Assembly: GCA_016716005.1 (NCBI GenBank)
Contig: JADJXE010000001.1
Span: 1,811,001-1,875,000, forward strand
Source of the DNA: Acidimicrobiales bacterium
Lineage (GTDB): Bacteria; Actinomycetota; Acidimicrobiia; Acidimicrobiales; JADJXE01
Direction of reading: 5' to 3'
DNA length: 64,000 bases
Shown here: piece after piece, positions 1 through 8,536 of the stretch
How positions within the stretch are numbered: the first letter of the stretch is position 1
Layout: each line of letters starts with the position of its first letter
Program-made: the position numbers and the translations under genes
The notes under the pieces: generated by a model
The model's input: the letters and a program-made list of their open reading frames with translations, nothing else
Database searches by the model: none
Told to the model about the DNA's origin: nothing

Positions 1-48
1 CTTGAACGTGACGCCGAGCCCCTTCAGCAGCCCGGGGACCTGGGGCAT
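1..48 (-). CDS. nuoI: NADH-quinone oxidoreductase subunit I, N-terminus only
   Basis: Only the first 16 codons are inside the window, reading MPQVPGLLKGLGVTFK. This matches the start of NuoI, the membrane-edge subunit with two [4Fe-4S] clusters; the complete NuoI at 16632-17243 opens with the similar MGYLQGFVVTFK. The ATG overlaps the nuoH stop by one base (TGATG), so the genes are translationally coupled. The cluster motifs lie beyond the edge, so the call rests on this start and on position after nuoH. Confidence 0.75.
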   Translation of the reverse strand, partial: MPQVPGLLKGLGVTFK

Positions 49-1094
49 CAGAACACCACCTTGAAGAGGCCGGTGAGGAGGATGTTGAGCAGCGCCAGCT
101 GGACGAGCCACTTCCAGGCGAACTTCTGCAGCTGGTCCTCCCGGAAGCGGGGGTAGCTGAACCGAACCCAGAAGATGATGAAGGCCAGCAGCATGATCTT
201 GGCGAACAGCACCGCCGGGCCCACCAGGTTCATCCACCCGGCGTCGAGGTCGACGTTGGGCAGCCCCCAGCCGCCGAGGAACAGCGTGGCGCCCACCGCC
301 GCGAGGGCGAACGCGGTGCCGAACTCGGCGAGGAAGAAGAACAGGAACCGGAAGCCGGTGTACTCCACGTGGTAGCCGCCCACGACCTCGCTCTCGGCCA
401 CCGGCATGTCGAACGGGGTCTGGGTGAGCTCGGCCTGGGCCGCGATCATGAAGATCACGAACCCGATGATCTGGGGGACGACGTAGGGCAGGCCGACGAG
501 GTCGAAGCCGAAGATGGCGCCGTCGGCCTGGGCCGTCACGATGGTCTGGAGGTTCAGGGACCCGGCCTGGATGACGACGCCGATCACGGCGAACACGAGG
601 GGCAGCTCGTAGGCGATCAGCTGGCCGGCGGCGCGCAGGCCGCCGAGCAGCGAGTACTTGTTCGCCGAGGCCCACCCGGCCATGAGCACGCCGATCACCG
701 AGATCGAGGTGGCCGCGAGCGCGAAGAACACGCCGGTGTCGAGGCTCTCGATCACCAGGTCGGGGCCGGCCGGGATCACCGCGAACAGCAGGAACGTGCC
801 CATCATCACGACCAGCGGCGCCAGCGCGAACACCCGCCGGTCGGCCTGGTCGGGGAAGACGTCCTCCTTCTGGAGGAACTTCACGCCGTCGGCGAGCAGC
901 TGCAGGGTGCCGTGCGGGCCGGCCTCCATGGGGCCGAGCCGGCTCTGCATGTGGCTCATCATCTTGAAGAGGAACACGTAGCCGAAGATCAGGGCCGCGG
1001 TGGGCACGATGACCACCACCACGAGCATCTTGATGATCGTGGCCTGCCAGTAGGCCAGCTCGACCGCCAGCACGGGGCTCAGCACGCCGCTCAC
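48..1094 (-). CDS. nuoH: NADH-quinone oxidoreductase subunit H (second complex I)
   Basis: This 348-residue membrane protein is NuoH, the subunit that joins the hydrophilic arm to the membrane arm and lines the quinone chamber. It has about eight hydrophobic segments. Family landmarks are visible: the NuoH box SRLGPMEAGPHGTLQLLADG near residue 52, the acidic loop TPFDMPVAESEVVGGYHVEYTG and the final WVRFSYPRFREDQL. It starts with GTG overlapping the nuoD stop by four bases (GTGA). It directly follows nuoD, whereas in the operon at 10644-25956 nuoE, nuoF and nuoG lie between D and H. It is shorter than the other NuoH (394 residues). Confidence 0.95.
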   Translation of the reverse strand: MSGVLSPVLAVELAYWQATIIKMLVVVVIVPTAALIFGYVFLFKMMSHMQSRLGPMEAGPHGTLQLLADGVKFLQKEDVFPDQADRRVFALAPLVVMMGTFLLFAVIPAGPDLVIESLDTGVFFALAATSISVIGVLMAGWASANKYSLLGGLRAAGQLIAYELPLVFAVIGVVIQAGSLNLQTIVTAQADGAIFGFDLVGLPYVVPQIIGFVIFMIAAQAELTQTPFDMPVAESEVVGGYHVEYTGFRFLFFFLAEFGTAFALAAVGATLFLGGWGLPNVDLDAGWMNLVGPAVLFAKIMLLAFIIFWVRFSYPRFREDQLQKFAWKWLVQLALLNILLTGLFKVVF

Positions 1095-2263
1095 CGGTCG
1101 ATGTCCCCGAGGATGAAGTAGAGGCTCGCCATGATCGTGATGATGTCGGGCACGTACACGCCTCTCAGCACCCAGGGCAGGATCGAGATGTTGTTGAACG
1201 AGGCCGACCGGATCTTCACCCGGAACGGACCGGTGTCGCCCTTGCTCACGACGTAGTAGCCCATCTCGCCGAGCGGGTTCTCCGTCGACACCCAGGCCTC
1301 GCCCTCGGGCACCTTGATGATGCGGGGCACCTTGGCCATGATCGGCCCGCTGGGGATGCCGTCGAGGAGCTGGTCGACGATCTTGGACGCCTCACGGGTC
1401 TCCTGCAGGCGCACCCAGTAGCGGGCGAACGAGTCGCCGTCGGGGTGCGTCCAGACCTTCCAGTCGACCTCGTTCCAGACCAGCGGGGTGTCGCCGTCGC
1501 GGCGCAGGTCCCAGTCGACCCCGCTGGCGCGGATGTTGGCCCCCGACAGGCCGTAGGCGAGTCCGACGTCGGGCGGGATCACCCCCACGCCCCGGCACCG
1601 GGCCTCGAAGATCTCGCTCCCCATGAGGAGGTCTTCCATCTCGTCGCAGAACGACCGGACCTTCACCATCACGGCCCTGGTCTCGGCGATCCAGCCCTTC
1701 GGGAGGTCGTCCTTGAGCCCGCCGATCCGATCGAAGTTCGGGTGGAAGCGCCCGCCGGTGGCCGCCTCGATCTGGTTGAGGACGTGCTCGCGGTCGCGGA
1801 AGGCGTAGAAGACCGGCGTGAGCGCACCCAGCTGCACGCCCATGTCGCCGAGGAACAGGATCACGTTGGCGACGCGGCTCAACTCGAACAGCACCGTGCG
1901 GATCCACTGGGCGCGGGGCGGCGCCTCGACGCCCATCAGCTTCTCGGCCGCGAGGATGAACGGCACCTCGTTGGCGAAGCTGCCGAGCCAGTCGATGCGG
2001 TTCACCAGGGTGGTGACCTGCGGGTAGCTCCGGACCTCGGTCAGCTTCTCGTAGCCCCGGTGCATGTAGCCCATGACCGGGTCGACCGACACGACCTGCT
2101 CGCCGTCGAGACGGGCGATGATGCGCAGCGTGCCGTGCGTGGCCGGGTGCTGCGGACCGATGTTGAGGGTCATGCCCTCGGTCTCGACCTCGACGTTCAC
2201 GCGGGCATCGGCGGCCTGGCCGGCGATGTAGGCCAGCTGCTGGCGGTCGGTGATGGCGGTCAC
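1091..2263 (-). CDS. nuoD: NADH-quinone oxidoreductase subunit D (second complex I)
   Basis: This is NuoD, the 49-kDa-type subunit that forms most of the quinone site. The conserved opening NIGPQHPATHGTLR, the GYMHRGYEKL motif and the C-terminal run ending in MGEVDR-like GDIDR are present. The reading frame is open further upstream, but the real start is the GTG at 2263: it overlaps the nuoC stop by four bases and gives a normal 390-residue protein, whereas the upstream 80 codons are arginine-rich shadow of nuoC. It differs clearly from the NuoD at 22998-24323, which carries an extra N-terminal extension, so the two operons are not recent copies. Confidence 0.95.
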   Translation of the reverse strand: MTAITDRQQLAYIAGQAADARVNVEVETEGMTLNIGPQHPATHGTLRIIARLDGEQVVSVDPVMGYMHRGYEKLTEVRSYPQVTTLVNRIDWLGSFANEVPFILAAEKLMGVEAPPRAQWIRTVLFELSRVANVILFLGDMGVQLGALTPVFYAFRDREHVLNQIEAATGGRFHPNFDRIGGLKDDLPKGWIAETRAVMVKVRSFCDEMEDLLMGSEIFEARCRGVGVIPPDVGLAYGLSGANIRASGVDWDLRRDGDTPLVWNEVDWKVWTHPDGDSFARYWVRLQETREASKIVDQLLDGIPSGPIMAKVPRIIKVPEGEAWVSTENPLGEMGYYVVSKGDTGPFRVKIRSASFNNISILPWVLRGVYVPDIITIMASLYFILGDIDR

Positions 2264-2928
2264 GCGCCCTCCCCCTCGGCGGTCTCCTCCTCGTCGCCGC
2301 CGGGCATGGGCTCGACGTCGACGATGCCCGGCCACGGCTTGACCATGCGGGCGAGGAGCGGGAAGTCCTTGCGGAGCGGATGGCCCTCGAAGTCCGACGG
2401 CAGGTAGAGGTTCCGGAGGGCGGGATGCCCGGTGAACTCCACGCCGAACATCTCCCACGTCTCGCGCTCGTGCCAGTTGGCGCCGGCGTAGACGCCCGTC
2501 CACGTCTCGATGGCCGGGTGGGCGTCGTCGACGTCGGCCTTCAGGGTGAGCCCGACCTTGCTGGTGACCGAGTACACGCGCGCGAAGACCTGGAACCGGG
2601 TGTCGCCGCCGGCCACGCCCTGGACCACCTCGGTGGGGCGCTCGGGAGGCGGCGCGGTGGGGTCGTCCTCACCCCGCCCCCAGGGCGACGGCTGCCAGTC
2701 GATGGCCGACAAGAAGCAGAAGTAGTGCATGCCGAGCCGCGAGCGGCAGACCTCGGCGGCGCGGCGCCAGGCCGTGGTCGCCACCCGGACCCACAGGTCG
2801 TCGCCGGCGACGAGGTGGGCGTCGAGCAGGTCGGCGCCGAGCTCGCCGGCGAGGGTGTCGAGCACGCCCTGGCGCAGGTGGTCGGTGGGCGTGACCTCCG
2901 CTCCGGTCGCCTCCGTCTCGGTGGACAC
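2260..2928 (-). CDS. nuoC: NADH-quinone oxidoreductase subunit C (second complex I)
   Basis: This 222-residue protein is NuoC, the 30-kDa-type peripheral-arm subunit. The diagnostic stretch is ERETWEMFGVEF followed by GHPALRNLYLPSDF and GHPLRKDFPL. N- and C-terminal tails are acidic and probably disordered. It starts with GTG, with a GGGAGA sequence about nine bases upstream. It lies 19 bases after nuoB and overlaps nuoD. The centre carries an insertion of about 25 residues rich in Pro and acidic residues compared with compact NuoC proteins. Confidence 0.93.
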   Translation of the reverse strand: MSTETEATGAEVTPTDHLRQGVLDTLAGELGADLLDAHLVAGDDLWVRVATTAWRRAAEVCRSRLGMHYFCFLSAIDWQPSPWGRGEDDPTAPPPERPTEVVQGVAGGDTRFQVFARVYSVTSKVGLTLKADVDDAHPAIETWTGVYAGANWHERETWEMFGVEFTGHPALRNLYLPSDFEGHPLRKDFPLLARMVKPWPGIVDVEPMPGGDEEETAEGEGA

Positions 2929-2947
2929 CAGTCGTCGTCTCCCCGAC

Positions 2948-3451
2948 TCAGCCGTTGACCACGATGGGGTCGCCCCGCCAGCGCTCCGCCATGTCCTCGC
3001 CCTGGATCCGCTGTTGCAGCATGACGATGCCCTCGAGGAGCGCCTCGGGCCGGGGCGGGCAGCCCGGGACGTACACGTCGACGGGGATGATCTGGTCGAC
3101 TCCCTTGGTGACCGAGTACGAGTCCCAGTAGGGGCCGCCGCAGTTCGCGCAGGAGCCCATCGAGATCACGTACTTGGGATCGGGCATCTGCTCGTAGAGC
3201 CGCCTGATCGCCGGAGCCATCTTGTCGGTCACCGTGCCGGAGATGCACACCAGGTCGGCCTGGCGGGGGCTGGCCGGGAAGGGGATCACCCCGAGGCGCA
3301 TCACGTCGTAGCGGGGCGACCCGAACGCCGCCCCCATCTCGATGGCGCAGCAGGCCAGACCCCACTGGTAGACCCACAGCGAGTACTTCCGGCTGAGGTT
3401 GAGCAGGTGCGTGAGGGGCTTGGGGATGCGCCCCTTCTCGACCAGCCCCAT
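2948..3451 (-). CDS. nuoB: NADH-quinone oxidoreductase subunit B (second complex I)
   Basis: NuoB binds cluster N2, the [4Fe-4S] centre that passes electrons to quinone. All four ligands are visible: the tandem pair in GLACCAIEM, one in GSCANCGGPYW and one in PGCPPRPE. The length of 167 residues is normal. It follows nuoA after 16 bases. In a complex I without NuoE, NuoF and NuoG, this subunit together with NuoI would form the whole remaining iron-sulfur wire. Confidence 0.96.
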   Translation of the reverse strand: MGLVEKGRIPKPLTHLLNLSRKYSLWVYQWGLACCAIEMGAAFGSPRYDVMRLGVIPFPASPRQADLVCISGTVTDKMAPAIRRLYEQMPDPKYVISMGSCANCGGPYWDSYSVTKGVDQIIPVDVYVPGCPPRPEALLEGIVMLQQRIQGEDMAERWRGDPIVVNG

Positions 3452-3467
3452 CAGGCGACCGCTCCGC

Positions 3468-3833
3468 TCAGATCCACCGCAGGACTCCCTTGCGCCAGGC
3501 GTAGAGCAGCCCGAGGTCGAGCACGACGACGAACACCGCCATGTTCACGAACCCGAACACGCCCAGCTCGTTCAGCTGCACGGCCCAGGGCACGATGAAG
3601 ACGGCCTCGATGTCGAACAGCAGGAACATGAGGGCGAACACGTAGTAGCGGATCTGGCTCTGCGACCAGCCGGTGCCCACCGGGTCCACGCCGCTCTCGT
3701 AGTTGATGTACTTCTGCGGCTGCGGACGCGTCGGCCGCAGCAGGCGTCCGAGCCCCAGGAGACCGAACACCAGGGCGGCGGCCGCGAGGCCCAGGAACGC
3801 CACGGTGAGGTAGGACCGCAAGAAGTCCGACAT
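3468..3833 (-). CDS. nuoA: NADH-quinone oxidoreductase subunit A (second complex I)
   Basis: NuoA is a small three-helix membrane subunit. It shows the family signature YESGVDPVG followed by RYYVFALMFLLFDIEAVFI. The frame opens 13 codons earlier, but I start it at the ATG giving MSDFLRSYLTV, because the upstream codons are not hydrophobic and lack family resemblance. It is the first gene of the nuoABCDHI run; the preceding gene on this strand (aldehyde dehydrogenase) ends 75 bases upstream, so a promoter could lie in that gap, but none is obvious. Confidence 0.93.
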   Translation of the reverse strand: MSDFLRSYLTVAFLGLAAAALVFGLLGLGRLLRPTRPQPQKYINYESGVDPVGTGWSQSQIRYYVFALMFLLFDIEAVFIVPWAVQLNELGVFGFVNMAVFVVVLDLGLLYAWRKGVLRWI

Positions 3834-3908
3834 CGGGGCCAACCCTACAGAAGCCCGCGACGCCGAGGCCAAACCCGCACGGGCGAAGGGACCGGCGGGT
3901 CGGGGCGG

Positions 3909-5363
3909 CTACTCCGAGCAGAAGTAGACGTTCTTCACCTCGGTGTAGTGGTGCAGCGCCTGGAGGCCGAGCTCACGCCCGAGGCCGCTCCGCTTGAACC
4001 CCCCGAAGGGCGCCTCGACGTGGACGCTGGCGTTGGAGTTCACCGACAGCACGCCCGTGCGCAACGCCCGGCTGACGCGCAGGGCGCGCCCGAGATCGCG
4101 GGTCCAGAGCGAACCGGAGAGACCGTACGGGCTGTCGTTCGCGATGCGGATCGCGTCGGCCTCGTCGTCGAACGGGATGACGCAGGCCACCGGGCCGAAG
4201 ATCTCCTCCTGCGCCACCCGCATGTCGTTGCCGACGCCGGCCAGCACGGCCGGGGTGAGGAACGAGCCGGCGGCCAGCGGGCCCCGGGTGGGGGCGACGC
4301 CGCCGGTGACGAGCTCGGCTCCCTCGTCGACGCCCACCTCGATGTAGCCCGACACCGTGGCCCGCTGGCGCTCGGAGATGAGCGGCCCCATCTCGGTGGT
4401 CTCGTCGAGCGGCAGCCCGACCCGCAGGGACGCGGCCCGCGACGCGAACCCGGCCACGAAGGCGTCGTAGGCCGGGCGCTCCACCAGCACCCGGCTGCGC
4501 GCACAGCAGTCCTGGCCGGCGTTGTCGAACACCGCCCCCGGCAGGGCGTCGAGGGCTCGCTCCAGGTCGGCGTCGGCGAAGACGATGCACGCCGACTTGC
4601 CGCCCAGCTCGAGCGACACGCGCGTGATGTTGTCGGACGACGAGCGCAGGATCTGCGCCCCCGTCGCGGTCTCGCCGGTGAACGACACCTTGGCGATCCG
4701 CGGGTCGGCCACCAGCGCGTCGCCCACCTGCGCCCCGGGCCCCGGGATCACGCTGACGCACTCGGGGGGCACGCCCGCGTCGAGCAGCACCTGGCCGAGC
4801 AGGAGCGCCGACAGCGGCGTGTACGACGCCGGCTTCAGCACGATCGGGTTGCCGGCCGCCAGGGCCGGGGCGGCCTTCCAGCCGGCGATCATCAGCGGGA
4901 AGTTCCACGGCACGATCAGCCCGCAGGGGCCGATGGGGTCGCGCAGCACGACGTCGAGGCCGGGCTTGGAGATCGGGACCACGTCGCCCAGCAGCTTGTC
5001 GGCGGCGCCCGCGAAGTACTCGAAGGTGCGTGCGCAGGCCTCGACCTCCCACCGCGCCGAGCCGATCGGCTTGCCGGCGTTGCGGGCCTCGACCTCGGCG
5101 ATGTCGTCGAGCCGCTCCCGCAGCAGGGTGGCCACGCGGTGGAGCACCCGGCCGCGCCCCGTCGCCGTGAGCCGCGGCCACGGCCCCTGCTCGAACGCCC
5201 GGGTGGCCGCGGCGACCGCGGCCTCCACGTCGGGGAGGCCGGCCCGCGCCACCTCGGCCAGGGCGCCCCCCGTGGCCGGCTCGTGCACGGTGGAGGTGGC
5301 ACCGTCGGCCGCCGGCCTGGTCGTGCCACCGATGAGCAGGTCGGTCACCAGCGCCGGGCCCAT
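3909..5363 (-). CDS. NAD(P)-dependent aldehyde dehydrogenase, PuuC/betaine-aldehyde type
   Basis: This roughly 484-residue enzyme belongs to the aldehyde dehydrogenase superfamily. Landmarks are VPWNFPLM, VSLELGGKS (general-base glutamate), the catalytic segment GQDCCARSR with Cys286, EEIFGPV and the C-terminal GGFKRSGLGRELG. The start is uncertain: GTG at 5384, ATG at 5363 and a GTG five codons later are all possible and none has a clear ribosome site; I use the ATG. It is divergent from an SDR gene and lies near a PuuA-like ligase, a PuuD-like hydrolase and an amino acid permease, so oxidation of gamma-glutamyl-aminobutyraldehyde or a related amine-derived aldehyde is a fair inference. Confidence 0.85.
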   Translation of the reverse strand: MGPALVTDLLIGGTTRPAADGATSTVHEPATGGALAEVARAGLPDVEAAVAAATRAFEQGPWPRLTATGRGRVLHRVATLLRERLDDIAEVEARNAGKPIGSARWEVEACARTFEYFAGAADKLLGDVVPISKPGLDVVLRDPIGPCGLIVPWNFPLMIAGWKAAPALAAGNPIVLKPASYTPLSALLLGQVLLDAGVPPECVSVIPGPGAQVGDALVADPRIAKVSFTGETATGAQILRSSSDNITRVSLELGGKSACIVFADADLERALDALPGAVFDNAGQDCCARSRVLVERPAYDAFVAGFASRAASLRVGLPLDETTEMGPLISERQRATVSGYIEVGVDEGAELVTGGVAPTRGPLAAGSFLTPAVLAGVGNDMRVAQEEIFGPVACVIPFDDEADAIRIANDSPYGLSGSLWTRDLGRALRVSRALRTGVLSVNSNASVHVEAPFGGFKRSGLGRELGLQALHHYTEVKNVYFCSE

Positions 5364-5461
5364 GGGGGCATCATACGGAGCCACCGCGAGCGGGCCCGGG
5401 GCCCCGGGAGGTCCGGTCGCAGCGGTCCGCGCGAGCCGCGCGGCGACGACGGGAGGCGCAG

Positions 5462-6241
5462 ATGGGCGACAGGCTGGCCGGCAAGGTGGCCTTGATCACG
5501 GGCGCGGCCAGCGGCATGGGCCGGGTGGCGGCGCACCTGTTCGCCGCCGAGGGCGCACGGGTCGTGGTGTCGGACGTGGTCGTCGAGCCGGGCCAGGCCA
5601 CGGTGGCCGAGCTCCGCGCCGCCGGGCACGAGGCCGCCTTCGTCCGGGCCGACGTGTCGCGGGCCGACGAGGCCGAGGCCATGGTGGCCGGCGCGCTCCA
5701 GGCGTTCGGCGCCCTGCACGTGCTCTACAACAACGCCGGCATCTTCCCGGCCGACGACGACGGCCCCACCACCACCCCCGAGGAGACGTGGGACCGCGTG
5801 ATGGCCGTCAACCTGAAGGGCGTGTGGCTCGGCTGCCGGTACGGCATCCCGGCGATGCTGGCCTCGGGCGGCGGATCGATCGTGAACGTGGCGTCGTTCG
5901 TCGCGCTGGTGGGAGCGGCCACGCCGCAGATCGCCTACACGTCGAGCAAGGGGGGCGTGCTGGCCATGACACGCGAGATCGCGGTCGAGTACGGCCGCTC
6001 CGGCATCCGGGCCAACGCCCTGTGCCCCGGCCCGGTGGAGACGCCGCTGCTCGCCGAGCTGATGTCCGACCCGGCCCGTCGCCAGCGTCGGCTCGTGCAC
6101 ATCCCCATGGGCAGGCTGGGCCGGGCCGAGGAGATCGCGCGGGCGGCGCTCTTCCTGGCGTGCGACGACTCCTCGTTCATGACCGGGGCGGCCCTCGTCG
6201 TCGATGGAGGAATCACGGCGGCCTACACCACGCCTGAGTAA
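5462..6241 (+). CDS. SDR family oxidoreductase
   Basis: This 259-residue protein is a classical short-chain dehydrogenase/reductase. It has the cofactor loop TGAASGMG near the N-terminus, the NNAG motif, a catalytic serine region (NVASF) and the Y159-x3-K163 pair in YTSSKGG. A strong ribosome site (GGGAGG) precedes the ATG. The substrate cannot be read from sequence; 3-oxoacyl-ACP reductase or alcohol dehydrogenase annotations would both be generic. Because it sits with an amine-catabolism gene set and directly before a permease, a role in that pathway is possible. Confidence 0.88.
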   Translation: MGDRLAGKVALITGAASGMGRVAAHLFAAEGARVVVSDVVVEPGQATVAELRAAGHEAAFVRADVSRADEAEAMVAGALQAFGALHVLYNNAGIFPADDDGPTTTPEETWDRVMAVNLKGVWLGCRYGIPAMLASGGGSIVNVASFVALVGAATPQIAYTSSKGGVLAMTREIAVEYGRSGIRANALCPGPVETPLLAELMSDPARRQRRLVHIPMGRLGRAEEIARAALFLACDDSSFMTGAALVVDGGITAAYTTPE

Positions 6242-6292
6242 GAATCCCCTCGCGGAGACCGGGCTCGGGGGAGCCCGGCCGAGGGAGGGGCC

Positions 6293-7858
6293 ATGGCCCA
6301 CGTGCCTGCCGAGCGCACCGACGACCGGGATCGGCAGCGGCTCCACGAGATGGGCTACGCCCAGGAGCTGCTCCGCAAGATGGGTGGCTTCTCCAACTTC
6401 GCGGTCTCGTTCACGATCATCTCGATCCTGTCGGGCTGCCTCACCCTCTACGGGTTCGGCATGAACGCCGGCGGACCCGTGGTCATGGCCATCGGCTGGC
6501 CGCTCGTCGGCCTGCTCGTCACGCTCGTCGGCCTGTCGATGGCCGAGGTGTGCTCCAGCTACCCCACCGCCGGCGGCCTCTACTACTGGTCGGCCAAGCT
6601 GGCCAAGCGCAACGCACCGGCATGGAGCTGGTTCACCGGCTGGTTCAACCTGCTCGGGCAGGTGGCGGTCACCGCCGGCATCGACTTCGGGCTCGCCAGC
6701 TTCCTTGGCGCCTACCTGAACCTGGCCTTCGGGATGGAGATCACGCGGCCCCGCATCATCATCATCTACGGGGTGGTCCTTCTGCTCCACGGGCTGCTCA
6801 ACACCTTCGGCGTGCGGCTGGTGGCGCTGTTCAACGACGTGAGCGTCTGGTGGCACATCCTCGGCGTGGTGGTCATCGTCGGGTCGCTCCTGCTCTTCTC
6901 CGACGACCTGCAGTCGCCGAAGGCGGTGTTCACCACCTTCGTCAACAACACCGGCTGGGAATTCAAGGGCTCCGGGCTGTACGTCTTCCTGATCGGGCTC
7001 CTGCTCGCCCAGTACACGTTCACCGGCTACGACGCCTCGGCCCACATGACCGAGGAGACCAGGGCCGCCGACGTGGCCGGACCCCGCGGGATCGTCATGT
7101 CGATCGTCGTGTCCCTCCTCGCCGGCTGGGTCCTGCTCGTCGGCATCACGATGGCGATCCCGGGGCAGCTCGGCCTCGACGGCTCGGGCTACCAGTCGGC
7201 GCTGAACTCCCCCACGGGCGTTCCCCCCGTCCAGATCTTCATCGATGCGCTCGGGCGCAACTTCGGCGAGGTGCTCCTGCTGATCGTGATCGGCGCCCAG
7301 TTCTTCTGCGGCATGGCCTCGGTCACCGCCAACAGCCGCATGCTCTACGCCTTCGCCCGTGACGGCGCCGTGCCGGCCCACCGGCTCTGGCACCGGATCA
7401 ACCCGCGGACCCGCACGCCCACCAACTCGATCTGGTTCTGCGCGGTCTTCGCCTTCGTGCTCGGCCTGCCCTACCTGTACAGCCCCACCGCCTACTTCGC
7501 GGTCACCTCCATCGCGGTGATCGGGCTCTACATCGCCTACATCATCCCGATCTTCCTGCGGCTCCGGGCGGGCGACAGCTTCCAGAGGGGCCCCTGGCAC
7601 CTCGGCCGGTGGAGCAAGCCCGTGGGATGGGCCGCGGTCGTGTGGGTGCTGTTCATCAGCGTGCTCTTCTGCCTCCCGCAGTTCAGCCCGGTCACGGTGG
7701 ACACGTTCAACTACGCGCCGGTGGCCGTGGGCGTCGTCGCCCTGTTCGCAGGGGTCTGGTGGGTCGTGTCGGCCCGGAGGTGGTTCACCGGGCCGAAGGT
7801 GCAGGGCACCCGGGAGGAGCTGGAGGCCATCGAGCACGAGCTCGAGAGCATCGCCTGA
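6293..7858 (+). CDS. APC-superfamily amino acid/amine permease
   Basis: This 521-residue integral membrane protein has about twelve hydrophobic segments and a polar N-terminus. Features of the APC amino acid/GABA permease group include GGFSNFAVSFTIISILSG, SSYPTAGGLYYWSAKLA and the helix-8 region SRMLYAFARDGAVP. GGGAGGGG lies before the ATG. It follows the SDR gene by 51 bases in the same direction. The surrounding gamma-glutamyl ligase, hydrolase and aldehyde dehydrogenase suggest uptake of a polyamine, GABA-like or other amine substrate, but substrate choice is inference. Confidence 0.88.
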   Translation: MAHVPAERTDDRDRQRLHEMGYAQELLRKMGGFSNFAVSFTIISILSGCLTLYGFGMNAGGPVVMAIGWPLVGLLVTLVGLSMAEVCSSYPTAGGLYYWSAKLAKRNAPAWSWFTGWFNLLGQVAVTAGIDFGLASFLGAYLNLAFGMEITRPRIIIIYGVVLLLHGLLNTFGVRLVALFNDVSVWWHILGVVVIVGSLLLFSDDLQSPKAVFTTFVNNTGWEFKGSGLYVFLIGLLLAQYTFTGYDASAHMTEETRAADVAGPRGIVMSIVVSLLAGWVLLVGITMAIPGQLGLDGSGYQSALNSPTGVPPVQIFIDALGRNFGEVLLLIVIGAQFFCGMASVTANSRMLYAFARDGAVPAHRLWHRINPRTRTPTNSIWFCAVFAFVLGLPYLYSPTAYFAVTSIAVIGLYIAYIIPIFLRLRAGDSFQRGPWHLGRWSKPVGWAAVVWVLFISVLFCLPQFSPVTVDTFNYAPVAVGVVALFAGVWWVVSARRWFTGPKVQGTREELEAIEHELESIA

Positions 7859-7892
7859 GCGGCCCGGCGGTCGGTCCCCGCGATCGTCCTGA

Positions 7893-7927
7893 GCACGCGG
7901 GAGGCCGTTCGACGGCGCCCCGCGTGC
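7893..7927. terminator. bidirectional hairpin between convergent genes
   Basis: A perfect 9-bp stem (GCACGCGGG pairing with CCCGCGTGC) encloses an inner 4-bp stem (GCCG/CGGC) with a five-base loop. It sits in the 91-base gap between the stop of the permease and the stop of the convergent universal stress protein gene. There is no T-run, which is usual for GC-rich actinobacterial terminators. Stem perfection and position support a two-way terminator. Confidence 0.65.
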
Positions 7928-7949
7928 ACAGAACGCGGGCGATCGGGCG

Positions 7950-8375
7950 TCAGCCTCGGATGATGGCCACCGGGCACACGGCGTGGTGCGCCACCTGGTG
8001 GCTCACCGAGCCCAGGAGCAGCGAGGCGAAGCCGCCGTGCCCCCGGGATCCCACGACCAGCAGGTCGGCGCCGTCGGCCGCCTCGAGGAGCGCCGCCGCG
8101 GGGCCGCCCTCGACGAGCCGGCCGTGGACGGCCACGCTGTGGTCGTCGCCCAGCTCGGCGCGGAACCGGTCCATCGCCGCCTCGAGGGCCTGGGCCGCCT
8201 CGAGCTCCATGTCGTCGGATGGCTCCGACATCCCGGTGCGCCGACCCCGGTACGGGTAGGTCCACACCATCACCACGTCGAGCTCGTCACCCCGCAGCTT
8301 CGCCTCCTGGTGCGCCCACCGCAGCGCGGCCAAGGAGCCCTCCGACCCGTCGACCCCGACGACGATCCTGCCCAC
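7950..8375 (-). CDS. universal stress protein family (UspA)
   Basis: This is a single UspA domain of 141 residues. It starts with the typical strand IVVGVDGSEGSLAALRWA and ends with the ATP-binding segment VGSRGHGGFASLLLGSVSHQV, so it is probably the ATP-binding type. The frame is open upstream, but the GTG at 8375 has an excellent purine-rich ribosome site (GGGAGGGGAGGT) six bases before it, which fixes the start. Its function within the amine-catabolism neighbourhood is unknown. Confidence 0.88.
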   Translation of the reverse strand: MGRIVVGVDGSEGSLAALRWAHQEAKLRGDELDVVMVWTYPYRGRRTGMSEPSDDMELEAAQALEAAMDRFRAELGDDHSVAVHGRLVEGGPAAALLEAADGADLLVVGSRGHGGFASLLLGSVSHQVAHHAVCPVAIIRG

Positions 8376-8536
8376 GGCGACCTCCCCTCCCGGTCGAGCC
8401 CCCGCATTCTGCCCCCCCGGGGGCCGCCCGCGACGACCACCCGCTCCCGGCCCGGACCCGATCGCCCGGAACACCCCCGGGCGCGGGCGCGTACGCTCCA
8501 CCACGCCCCGCCGCGACGACCGCAGGAGACCTCCCG

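Noticed and set aside
1091..2503. NuoD with an 80-residue N-terminal extension
   Set aside because: The extension is arginine-rich shadow of nuoC; the GTG overlapping the nuoC stop gives a normal length.
5345..7837. 830-codon minus-strand open frame opposite the SDR and permease genes
   Set aside because: Histidine/glutamate/arginine-rich antisense translation of a membrane protein gene, with no recognisable domain.
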